Source of the DNA: Opitutaceae bacterium
Lineage (GTDB): Bacteria; Verrucomicrobiota; Verrucomicrobiia; Opitutales; Opitutaceae
NCBI GenBank assembly: GCA_027485815.1
Contig: JAIXQE010000213.1
Location: 1-62,291 of the forward strand
Length of the DNA: 62,291 bases
Direction of reading: 5' to 3'
Part shown: one piece after another, positions 49,761 through 57,743 of the stretch
Layout: each line of letters opens with the position of its first letter
Position numbering within the stretch: position 1 is the first letter of the stretch
Translations under genes and position numbers: made by a program
Notes under the pieces: generated by a model
Databases searched by the model: none
Seen by the model: the letters and a program-made list of their open reading frames with translations, nothing else
Told to the model about the DNA's origin: nothing

Positions 49761-49794
49761 CCCTCCCGGGAGGGCTGTGCCGCGGGCGCAGCCC
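49761..49794. repeat. Overlapping GC-rich palindromes
   Basis: CCCTCCCGGGAGGG (49761-49774) overlaps a second hairpin with 8-bp arms at 49772-49779 and 49787-49794. Lies between the convergent ends of the unknown gene and the short LysR gene; no T-run, so only possibly a terminator. Confidence 0.5.
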
Positions 49795-49885
49795 ACGAGA
49801 AACTTCCGCCCGACGGCAACCCCCGGGTCTGCCCGGAGCCGCCGGGGTTCCAGCGCCGCAGACCGGAAGGCGTCTTTCAATCCAC

Positions 49886-50170
49886 CTAGTCAACCCGCTG
49901 CGCCAACGCCCGCACCCCTGTCCGGGCGGTCCGCATCTCGCCCAGGATCACGTCCGCCCGCTCCGCCAGGTAACGGCCGGCCGGCGTCAGCCGCACCGCC
50001 CGACCTTCGCGACGGAACAGGGCCAAGTCCAATTCCTCCTCGAGCCCGCGGATGGCGTGGCTGACCGCAGACTGGGTCAGGCTGAGTTCCCGCGCCGCCT
50101 GGGTGAAACTTCCCACCCGGACCACGGTGGCGAAGGCGAGCAGGCGTCGGCTGTCGAGGATGAAGGACAT
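49886..50170 (-). CDS. LysR-type DNA-binding domain only
   Basis: 94 residues: a complete LysR N-terminal winged HTH (RRLLAFATVVRVGSFTQAARELSLTQSAVSHAIRGLEEELDLALF, then RLTPAGRYLAERADVIL) and the linker helix, then a TAG stop. The roughly 200-residue effector domain is absent, and no frame downstream continues it. It may be a natural single-domain regulator or a truncated gene. It is divergent from the S46 peptidase gene (129 bp apart), as LysR regulators often are from their targets. Confidence 0.8.
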   Translation of the reverse strand: MSFILDSRRLLAFATVVRVGSFTQAARELSLTQSAVSHAIRGLEEELDLALFRREGRAVRLTPAGRYLAERADVILGEMRTARTGVRALAQRVD

Positions 50171-50299
50171 GGTGCGGGCAGGCCCGCGGAGGACCTCTTA
50201 GCAACTCCCGTGCCCCGGGATGCCGGGCAGGGGGAGGTATGAAAAGATTTCGTCCAAACCCGCCGCCCTTCGCGCCCCGGACTTTACGCCCGCGGGCCG

Positions 50300-52513
50300 T
50301 TGGCTACGGTCCCCGCCTTGCACCCGACGTCCCGCCTCCGCCCCCTCGCCCTGTTGTTCGCCGCCGCCCTCGCCGCACCCGCCACCCGCGCCGACGAGGG
50401 GATGTGGTTGCCCCGGCAACTGCCCGAACTCGCCGGCCCCCTCGCGGCCCTCGGCTTCAAGGGCGACGCGGGCGCCCTCGCCGACGTCACCGGCTTTCCC
50501 CTCGGCGCCGTCGTCTCGCTCGGCGGCTGCAGCGCCTCCTTCGTCTCCCCGGACGGCCTGATCGTCACCAACCACCACTGCATCCAGGGACCGCTGCAGT
50601 TCAATTCGCGGCCGGACCGCAACCTGATGGTGGACGGTTTCCTCGCCCGGGAACGCGCGGCGGAACTGCCCGGCGGACCCGGGTCCCGGGTCTTCGTGAC
50701 CGTGGCGGTGGAGGACGTGACGGCGGCCGTGAAGGGGAACATCCCGCCGGAGGTGACGGGCCGGGCCTACTTTGACCTGCTGGAGCGGCGGCAGAAGGAG
50801 CTGACGGCGGCGCGGGAGCGGGAGCCGGGGTACCGCTGCACCGTGACTTCGTTCTTCGAGGGCCTGCAGTACCTCGCGATCACGCAGCTGGAGATCCGGG
50901 ATGTGCGGCTGGTGTACGCGCCGGCGGCGGGGATCGGCAATTTCGGGGGCGAGACCGACAACTGGCAGTGGCCGCGGCACACCGGCGACTTCGGCTTCCT
51001 GCGGGCGTACGTGGGCCCGGATGGGCGGCCCGCGGCGCCGGCCCCGGAGAACGTGCCCTATCGGCCCAAGCACTGGCTCAAGGTCTCGGCCGCCGGCGCA
51101 TCCCCCGGCGACCTCGTGTTCGTCGCCGGCTACCCGGGCCGCACCGCGCGGTTCCCGTCCTTCGACACCATCCGGGAGACGGTCGAGTTCAGCCTGCCGC
51201 GCCTGCTCCGGCGTTACCCGGAGCAGATCGCCCTGCTCGAACGCGTGGGCGCGGAGGATCCGGAAACGGCCCTGCGGGTCTCGACCCGGATCCGCGGCCT
51301 GCACAACACGCTGACCAAGACCCGGGGCGTCCAGGAGGCGATGGTCCGGGGCGGGGTCCTCGGGCAAAAGGAGGCGTCGGAGCGGGAGTTGCTCGCGTGG
51401 ATCGAGGCCGAGCCCGCGCGGCGGGCCGAATACGGCGCCGCGATCCCCGGGATCCGCGCCCTGCAGGCCGAGCGCGCCCGCCTCCGCGAGCGGAATCTGC
51501 TCCTCGGGGAGTTTACCGGGGCCGGCACCGCCCTTGGCGCCGCCGAGACCCTGCACCGCCTCGCCGTCGAGGCCGCGAAGCCCGACGCTGAGCGCGATCC
51601 CCAGTATCAGGAACGCAACTGGCCCCGCCTGCGCGAGGGCCTCGAGCGGCTGCAGCGCAGCCTGGACCGCCGCGCGGACCGGGCCCTCCTCGCCTACCAC
51701 CTCGAGTCCATCGCCGCGCTGCCCGCGGAAGCCCGCCTGGCCGTGCTCGACCGCCTGGTGGGGCTGACGCCCGGCCAGGCGCCCGCCGCCGCGACCGCCG
51801 CCATCACGGCGTGGGTTGAGCGGCACGTCACCGCCTCGCGCCTTTACGAGCGGGATTTTCGTCTCGGGCTGTTCGGAAAGGACGTCGCGGCGCTCGCGGC
51901 GGCCGTGGATCCGCTGCTGCAGGTGGCGGCGGAGCTGTTCCCGGTGCAGGAGCAGGTGCGCGCCGAGGCGAAGGAGTTTGGCGGTCGGCTCGCGCGGCTG
52001 AGTCCGGTGCACGCGGCGGCGGTGCTGGCGCACGCCGGCGGCCGCGCCGCGCCGGATGCCAACGGCACCCTGCGCGTGACCTTCGGCACCGTGAAGGGCG
52101 TCGAGAACCGCGACGGCCTGTTCTACCTCCCGCAGACCACCCTCCGGGGCGTCGCCGCGAAGGCCACCGGCACCGGCGAATTCAACGCGCCCGCGGCCCA
52201 GCTGGCGGCCATCCGCGCCCTGCGCGCCGGGGCCGCCTCGCCCTACGTGGATCCGCGCCTGAAGGACGTGCCGGTGAATTTCCTCTCGAACGTGGACACC
52301 ACCGGCGGCAACTCCGGTTCCCCGACCCTCAACGCCCGCGGCGAACTCGTGGGTCTCCTCTTTGACGGCACCTACGACACCGTGGCGTCGGACTACTTCC
52401 ACGACCGCGAGCGCACCCGCAGCATCCACTGCGATTCCCGCTACCTGCTTTGGGTGCTGACCGCGGTCGAGCGCGCGGACGAGCTCCTGCGGGAGCTGAC
52501 CATCGCGCCCTGA
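50300..52513 (+). CDS. S46 family dipeptidyl-peptidase, secreted
   Basis: 737 residues. A signal peptide (RLRPLALLFAAALAAPATRA) precedes DEGMWLPRQLPEL, the usual S46 start. The triad is present: His in VTNHHCIQGP, Asp in GGETDNWQWPRHTGDF, Ser in TTGGNSGSPTLNARGE. DPP7/DPP11-type enzymes remove dipeptides from peptide N-termini in the periplasm. No ATG fits: the frame opens with TTG at 50300 or TTG at 50318, the latter giving a more usual signal length. A strong GGGGGAGGTATG at 50231-50241 leads into a different frame and is odd. Confidence 0.92.
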   Translation: MATVPALHPTSRLRPLALLFAAALAAPATRADEGMWLPRQLPELAGPLAALGFKGDAGALADVTGFPLGAVVSLGGCSASFVSPDGLIVTNHHCIQGPLQFNSRPDRNLMVDGFLARERAAELPGGPGSRVFVTVAVEDVTAAVKGNIPPEVTGRAYFDLLERRQKELTAAREREPGYRCTVTSFFEGLQYLAITQLEIRDVRLVYAPAAGIGNFGGETDNWQWPRHTGDFGFLRAYVGPDGRPAAPAPENVPYRPKHWLKVSAAGASPGDLVFVAGYPGRTARFPSFDTIRETVEFSLPRLLRRYPEQIALLERVGAEDPETALRVSTRIRGLHNTLTKTRGVQEAMVRGGVLGQKEASERELLAWIEAEPARRAEYGAAIPGIRALQAERARLRERNLLLGEFTGAGTALGAAETLHRLAVEAAKPDAERDPQYQERNWPRLREGLERLQRSLDRRADRALLAYHLESIAALPAEARLAVLDRLVGLTPGQAPAAATAAITAWVERHVTASRLYERDFRLGLFGKDVAALAAAVDPLLQVAAELFPVQEQVRAEAKEFGGRLARLSPVHAAAVLAHAGGRAAPDANGTLRVTFGTVKGVENRDGLFYLPQTTLRGVAAKATGTGEFNAPAAQLAAIRALRAGAASPYVDPRLKDVPVNFLSNVDTTGGNSGSPTLNARGELVGLLFDGTYDTVASDYFHDRERTRSIHCDSRYLLWVLTAVERADELLRELTIAP

Positions 52514-52526
52514 CGGTCGCAATGAA

Positions 52527-52544
52527 CCGCGGCTGCAGCCGCGG
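52527..52544. repeat. Perfect 18-bp palindrome between convergent genes
   Basis: CCGCGGCTGCAGCCGCGG is its own reverse complement. It sits between the S46 stop (52513) and the Gfo/Idh stop (52569), so a two-way terminator is possible, but there is no T-run. Confidence 0.5.
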
Positions 52545-52568
52545 CCACAGCCGAGCCGCGGCAGCCGC

Positions 52569-53732
52569 TCAGCGGCGGAAGGACTTCGTGAAGTCCTCCG
52601 CCACCTGCTGGACGACCTTCTTCTCGTGGCGGGAATTGGCGATCAGCTCATTCAGCTTCTTTTCCCACGCGGCGCTGTCCATCGGCAGCTCGACGTTCTG
52701 GCCCAGCAGCGAGGAATACAGCAGCACGTTCGCCAGCTCCACCGAGCCCATTCCCTCGGCACCGGGCGCGATCAGCGGCGTGCCATCGAGGATCGAGTCG
52801 ACGAAGTTCTGGAGCAGGGTGCAGTGCGCGTTCGGGGCGTTGTCGAAGGGGATCTCGACGTTCCAGACCTCCGGCTTGGCGAAGCCGCTCTTGGAGGTCT
52901 TGGAAAACTCGATCATGTCCGCGTCGTTCCGCGTGAAGTGGATCTTGTTGTTCTCGAGGACGACCTTGCCGCGGGTGCCGCAGAGCTCGAAGCGGTTGGT
53001 GCCGGGGGCCTCGCCGGTCGAGGAAATGAAGACGCCCGTCGCGCCGTTGGCCCACTCGAGGTAGGTGGTGATGTTGTCCTCGACCTCGATGTTGTGGAAG
53101 CGGCCGAGCTGGCAGAAGCCGCGGACGCGCGCCGGCATCCCGCACAGCCACTGGAGCATGTCGAGCTGGTGCAGGCACTGGTTGAGGAGGACGCCGCCGC
53201 CCTCGCCCTTCCAGGTCGCCCGCCAGCCGCCGCTCGCATAGTACGCCTCGGTGCGGAACCAGTCAGTGATGATCCAGTTCATCCGCACGATCTCCCCGAG
53301 GTCGCCGTTGCGGATGAGGTGCCGCAGCTTGAGGTAGCGCGGTTCGACGCGCATCTGGAACATCCCGGCGAAGACCTGCTTCGGCCGCGCGGCAGCGCAG
53401 GCGATGAGGCGCTCGGCGTCGGCCTTGTGGGCGGAGATCGGCTTCTCGACCATCACGTGCAGGCCGTTCTGGAGCGCATCGATGCCCAGCGACGTGTGCA
53501 GGAAGTGGGGGGTGGCGATGACCAGGGCATCGATCTCGCCGGAGCGGATCATCTCCTCGGCGCTGGTGAAGGTCTTGAGGCCCGGCCGGCCCTTGAACGC
53601 CTCGAGGCTGGGCGCGAAGGCATCGCTCACGGCCGTCAGGGTGCAGCGGGAAACCTTGTTCTCGAGCAGGTAGCCGGTGTGGAACCGCCCGATGTTGCCC
53701 AGACCGACGATGCCGAGACGTACGTTTTTCAT
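52569..53732 (-). CDS. Gfo/Idh/MocA family oxidoreductase
   Basis: 387 residues. N-terminal Rossmann fold (VRLGIVGLGNIGRFHTGYLL), the family motif HVMVEKPISAHKADAERLI with the catalytic-site Lys, and a C-terminal domain with GEGGGVLLNQCLHQLDMLQWLCG carrying the usual His. NAD(P)-dependent oxidation or reduction of a sugar or inositol derivative; substrate not readable. It lies 92 bp after the PfkB kinase gene. Leader GGTTCCCTTTTCCTCCT then ATG, pyrimidine-rich. Confidence 0.92.
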   Translation of the reverse strand: MKNVRLGIVGLGNIGRFHTGYLLENKVSRCTLTAVSDAFAPSLEAFKGRPGLKTFTSAEEMIRSGEIDALVIATPHFLHTSLGIDALQNGLHVMVEKPISAHKADAERLIACAAARPKQVFAGMFQMRVEPRYLKLRHLIRNGDLGEIVRMNWIITDWFRTEAYYASGGWRATWKGEGGGVLLNQCLHQLDMLQWLCGMPARVRGFCQLGRFHNIEVEDNITTYLEWANGATGVFISSTGEAPGTNRFELCGTRGKVVLENNKIHFTRNDADMIEFSKTSKSGFAKPEVWNVEIPFDNAPNAHCTLLQNFVDSILDGTPLIAPGAEGMGSVELANVLLYSSLLGQNVELPMDSAAWEKKLNELIANSRHEKKVVQQVAEDFTKSFRR

Positions 53733-53824
53733 AGGAGGAAAAGGGAACCGGACTATCCGCGGAGGGAAATTGCCGCGGCAACCACATTCTCGGGCCGCGC
53801 GCCGGCGGGGCGGCCGCCCCAGGC

Positions 53825-54712
53825 TCAGCCGCGGAACGGGGCCGTCAGCGCGGGCGGAAGCGCCGGGGTCGCGCCACGTTGGGTGCACACGAAGGCCGCC
53901 ACCGCGGTCGCCCGCTCCACGATCACCGCCGGCGCCCAACCCCGGAGCAGCCCCAGCGCAAAGGCCGCCGTGAACGCGTCCCCGGCGCCCACGGTGTCCG
54001 CCACCGCGACCCGCACCCCCGGATGCTCCACCCACGAGCCGTCGACCAGCGCGAGGCAGCCGCGTTCGCCCCGGGTGTGAATCACGGCGCGCAGGCGATG
54101 CCCCGCGGCCAGGGCCGCAAGGGCGTCCCGCTCCCCCGCGGGCAGGCCCAACTGCGCCCCCAGCACCGGTAGCTCAGTCTCGTTCAACTTGAGCGCGTTG
54201 GCGCGCCCCAGGGACGCGCGGATGAGCTCCGCGGAATGGTAGTGTTGCCGGAGGTTGACGTCGAAGATCCGCAGGGCCGTCGCCGGGGTGGCGTCGAGCA
54301 GGGCCGCGATCGCCGCCCGCGCGCCGGGGGTCCGCTGCGCCAGCGAGCCGAAGCACACCGCGTCGGCCGCCGCCACCGCCGCCCGCTCCGCCGGTCCCGC
54401 CACGAGCCGGTCCCAGGCCACGCCCTCGTGGATCGTGTAATGGGGATGGCCGCCCGCCTCCATCGCCACGGAAACCGTCCCGGTAGGCGCTTCCGGATCA
54501 ACGGCGGTCGCGTCGACCGGCAAGCCGAGGCCGTGCAGGCGGGCCAGGAGGTCGCGCCCGGGCTCGTCGGCGCCGACCCGGGAGACCACGCGTCCCTCGG
54601 CGCCGAGGGCGGCCGCGTGGTAGGCGAAGTTCGCGGGGGCGCCGCCGAGTTGCCGCCCCGAAGGCAGCAGGTCCCAAAGCACCTCCCCGAGGCCGACGCA
54701 GCGGAGCGCCAT
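53825..54712 (-). CDS. PfkB-family carbohydrate kinase, fructokinase-like
   Basis: 295-residue ribokinase fold: VGLGEVLWDLLPSGRQLGGAPANFAYHAAALG at the N-terminus, and the C-terminal PfkB signature DTVGAGDAFTAAFALG with the catalytic Asp. The N-terminal pattern fits fructokinases (ScrK-like). 12 bp after the MFS transporter gene, which suggests an uptake-and-phosphorylation pair for a hexose. Confidence 0.9.
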   Translation of the reverse strand: MALRCVGLGEVLWDLLPSGRQLGGAPANFAYHAAALGAEGRVVSRVGADEPGRDLLARLHGLGLPVDATAVDPEAPTGTVSVAMEAGGHPHYTIHEGVAWDRLVAGPAERAAVAAADAVCFGSLAQRTPGARAAIAALLDATPATALRIFDVNLRQHYHSAELIRASLGRANALKLNETELPVLGAQLGLPAGERDALAALAAGHRLRAVIHTRGERGCLALVDGSWVEHPGVRVAVADTVGAGDAFTAAFALGLLRGWAPAVIVERATAVAAFVCTQRGATPALPPALTAPFRG

Positions 54713-54724
54713 CGCGGGGCGGGC

Positions 54725-56245
54725 CTATTCCTTTTCCGCCTCGGGCTTCGGCTCCGGCAGGAACTGCGTGAGCAGCGCCCCGGCCAGCACGTAAACCCCG
54801 GCGACGCAGGCGCCGACGATCGCGACCCGCGCGGGGTCGGGCTTGTCGGAGGCGGAGAGGGTGAGCGTGATCCAGGCGGCGGCGGTGCCGATAACCCGGC
54901 CACCGATGTTGGCCGCGAAGCTCTCGCCGGTGCCGCGCAGGTGCACCGGGAACACCAGCGGGATGTAGTTCCCCCAGAAGCTGAACTGCGCGACCGTGAG
55001 GAAGCCGGCGATGAAGATGCCGATCTTGATCGGGGTCAGGCTGCCCGGATCCCCGAGCTGCGTGGAAACCCACCAGAAATAAAGCGGAACGAACAGGAGG
55101 GCCGGGATCTGGAAGAGGCGGAGCAACGTGCGCCGGGAGACGATCGCGACGGCCAGCATCGCGAGGGCAAAGCGGCCCGCGAGGCCGCCGATCTCCTGCC
55201 AGAGCGTGACCCCGGCCACCAGTTGGTCGCTGGTGTTGCCGGCCGCCTGCCGCTGCTCGCGCTGCGCAACCGGATCGGGCTTGCCCGCGGCCTTGGCCGC
55301 CGCGAGGGCGGCGGCGCCCTTTTCCTTCGCGGCCGTGACCACCGCGGCATGCCCGGCCTCGGCCGGGGTGCCGAGCCGCTGGGCGCCGAGGATCTGCGGG
55401 AGCTGCTGGATCGCGCCGAAGGCAATGCCGTAGCTGGAGGCGAACACCAGGGTGGTGAGGATCGTGGTCTTGCGCAGCTCCGGCGCGAAGAGCGCGGCGA
55501 TGCTCGGCCGGCGCAGGGTGCCGCTCTCGCGCTTGCGTTGCCAAATGGGGGACTCCGGCAGGAAGGGCCGGATGAGGATCAGCGGCAGCGCCGGGAAGAC
55601 GCCCGAGATCAGGGTGTAGCGCCACGCCTCATGGCCGCCGTGGATCGCCGGGAGATCGGCCGCCCACTTCGCGGCGAGGATGTTCGCTCCGGCCACCAGC
55701 AGGCCGCCGAACGACGAGAAGGCCTGGGTGTAGCCGAGCACCTTCTCGCGCTGCACCGGATCGGTGAACAGTTCCGCCAGCCACGCCACCGCCGCCACGA
55801 ACTCCACGCACACCCCGATGAAGACAAGGCAGCGGTAAAACAACAGTTGCTCCAGCGAGGTCGCGAACCCGGCCGCGAACGCCGCGAAGGCATACAGCAA
55901 AATGCTGAAGGTCAGCACCCGCCGCCGCCCGAGCAGGTCCGTGAGGTAACCGCCCAGCAGGCCGAACACGCCACCCGCGATCGCCGGGACAAAAAACAGG
56001 GTACGCGCCCACTTCACGTACTCCTCGCCGCCGGGCGACCACAGCGCCGCGGCCCGCGCCCGCTCCATCCCACCCGCCACGAGTTGCTCGACCAGCGGCG
56101 CGCTGAGCGAGGCCATCGCCGGCTTGATGATCAGCGGCAGCATCAGCAGTTCGTAGATGTCGAAGGCAAAGCCGATCGCGGCGATGACGCAGATGAGCCA
56201 CGCGGTGCGGTTCAGCGGGCTGGGGGCGGAGGCGCTGGGGTTCAT
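54725..56245 (-). CDS. MFS sugar-type transporter
   Basis: 506 residues, about twelve membrane helices. Loop 2-3 carries GGYLTDLLGRRRV, the MFS signature. A hydrophilic Ala/Lys-rich insertion of about 75 residues in the central loop (QRLGTPAEAGHAAVV to GNTSDQLVAG) separates the two halves. Start at MNPSASAPSPLN. Co-directional with the PfkB kinase gene, 12 bp apart, so probably imports its substrate. Confidence 0.88.
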   Translation of the reverse strand: MNPSASAPSPLNRTAWLICVIAAIGFAFDIYELLMLPLIIKPAMASLSAPLVEQLVAGGMERARAAALWSPGGEEYVKWARTLFFVPAIAGGVFGLLGGYLTDLLGRRRVLTFSILLYAFAAFAAGFATSLEQLLFYRCLVFIGVCVEFVAAVAWLAELFTDPVQREKVLGYTQAFSSFGGLLVAGANILAAKWAADLPAIHGGHEAWRYTLISGVFPALPLILIRPFLPESPIWQRKRESGTLRRPSIAALFAPELRKTTILTTLVFASSYGIAFGAIQQLPQILGAQRLGTPAEAGHAAVVTAAKEKGAAALAAAKAAGKPDPVAQREQRQAAGNTSDQLVAGVTLWQEIGGLAGRFALAMLAVAIVSRRTLLRLFQIPALLFVPLYFWWVSTQLGDPGSLTPIKIGIFIAGFLTVAQFSFWGNYIPLVFPVHLRGTGESFAANIGGRVIGTAAAWITLTLSASDKPDPARVAIVGACVAGVYVLAGALLTQFLPEPKPEAEKE

Positions 56246-56375
56246 AGGGCGCCGCACGCTGCGGACAACCCGGGCCCCACTCAAGCGGGGAAACGGTTTT
56301 CCCCGGCGATTGCCCGCGCCGGGATTTGACCCTAGCCTCCGGCACCCCACGCTCCCGCCCCAGCCACCTCCGCCG

Positions 56376-57734
56376 ATGCGCCCCACCTCCTTCCTGCTCG
56401 CCCTCGCCACGCTCGTCCCCTCCCTCGCCGCCACCCCGCACTGGCCCGTCTGGCGCGGCCCCGCCAACGACGGCACCGCCCCCGGCGCCACCCCACCCCT
56501 CGTCTGGAGCGAATCCCGCAACGTCGCCTGGAAGATCCCCGTCGCCGGCCTCGGGTTCTCCACCCCCATCGTCTGGGGCGACCGGATCTACCTGCTCACG
56601 GCCGTCGAGACGACCGAGGAGGGGCCCGCCCGGCCCGCCGCCGAGCCGACCCCGCCGCCGGGCAAGGGTCCCGGCCGCGACGGCAAGGGCAAACGCGGCG
56701 GCCCCCCGGGCTTCGGCGGCGGCCCCAACCCCACCCGCTTCCACGAGTTCATCGTCCTCGCCCTCGACCGCGCCACCGGCGCCACGGTCTGGCAACGCAC
56801 CGCCCGCCGCGAGGTCCCCCACGAGGGCAAGCACGCCACCAACAGCTTCGCCTCCGCCTCCCCCGTCACCGACGGCACCCGCCTCTATGCCTCCTTCGGC
56901 TCGCGTGGGGTTTACTGCTACGACCTCCAGGGGAACAAGATCTGGGAAAAGGACCTCGGCGACATGCGCACCCGCGGCACCTTCGGCGAGGGCTCCTCGC
57001 CCGCCCTCGCCGGGGATACGCTCCTCGTCACCTGGGACCACGAGGAGAGCTCATTCATCGTCGGACTCGACGCCCGCACCGGGGCCGAACGCTGGCGCCG
57101 GCCCCGCGAGGAACGCTCCTCCTGGTCGACCCCCGTCATCGTCACGGTCGAGGGTCGCCTGCAGGCGATCGTGGCCGCCGCCGGCCGCACCCGCAGCTAC
57201 GACCCCGCGACCGGCGAAGTGATCTGGGAGGCCGCCGGGCTCACTGAGAACGTGATCCCCACGCCGGTGATCGGCCACGGGATGGTCTACCTCGCGAGCG
57301 GCTTCCGCGGGAACGCGATCCAGGCGGTGAAGCTGACCGCGCGCGGGGACGTCACCGACACGCCCGCCGTGGTCTGGAACGTGCGCAAGAGCGCCCCCTA
57401 CGTGCCCTCGCCGGTGCTCTCGGGGGAGCGGCTGTACGTGGGCAAGAGCAACGACGCCTTCCTCTCCTGCCTCAACGCGCTCACGGGCGAAGTCCACTAC
57501 CAGGATCAGCGCCTCGAGGGCGTGCGCGGGCTGTACGCCTCGCCCGTGGCGGCGCGCGGGCACGTCTTCATCGTGGGCCGCGAGGGCACCACGCTGGTGA
57601 TCCGGGACGACGCGCGGTACGAGGTGGTGTCGTCGAACGTGCTGGACGACCGTTTCGACGCCTCGCCGGTGATGCTCGGGCGCGACCTGTACCTGCGCGG
57701 CCACCGCCACCTGTACTGCCTGCGCGAGGGCTGA
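56376..57734 (+). CDS. Secreted PQQ-like beta-propeller protein
   Basis: 452 residues: a signal peptide (RPTSFLLALATLVPSLAA), then WPVWRGPANDGTAPG, the common opening of PQQ_2-type propellers in Planctomycetes and Verrucomicrobiota. Repeated blades end in strands such as VLALDRATGATVWQRTAR, YCYDLQGNKIWEKDLG and GLDARTGAERWRR. A Gly/Pro/Lys-rich insertion sits in the first blade. No PQQ-dehydrogenase catalytic motifs are seen, so a binding role is likely. Divergent from the transporter gene over 130 bp. Confidence 0.88.
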   Translation: MRPTSFLLALATLVPSLAATPHWPVWRGPANDGTAPGATPPLVWSESRNVAWKIPVAGLGFSTPIVWGDRIYLLTAVETTEEGPARPAAEPTPPPGKGPGRDGKGKRGGPPGFGGGPNPTRFHEFIVLALDRATGATVWQRTARREVPHEGKHATNSFASASPVTDGTRLYASFGSRGVYCYDLQGNKIWEKDLGDMRTRGTFGEGSSPALAGDTLLVTWDHEESSFIVGLDARTGAERWRRPREERSSWSTPVIVTVEGRLQAIVAAAGRTRSYDPATGEVIWEAAGLTENVIPTPVIGHGMVYLASGFRGNAIQAVKLTARGDVTDTPAVVWNVRKSAPYVPSPVLSGERLYVGKSNDAFLSCLNALTGEVHYQDQRLEGVRGLYASPVAARGHVFIVGREGTTLVIRDDARYEVVSSNVLDDRFDASPVMLGRDLYLRGHRHLYCLREG

Positions 57735-57743
57735 GCCCCCCCG

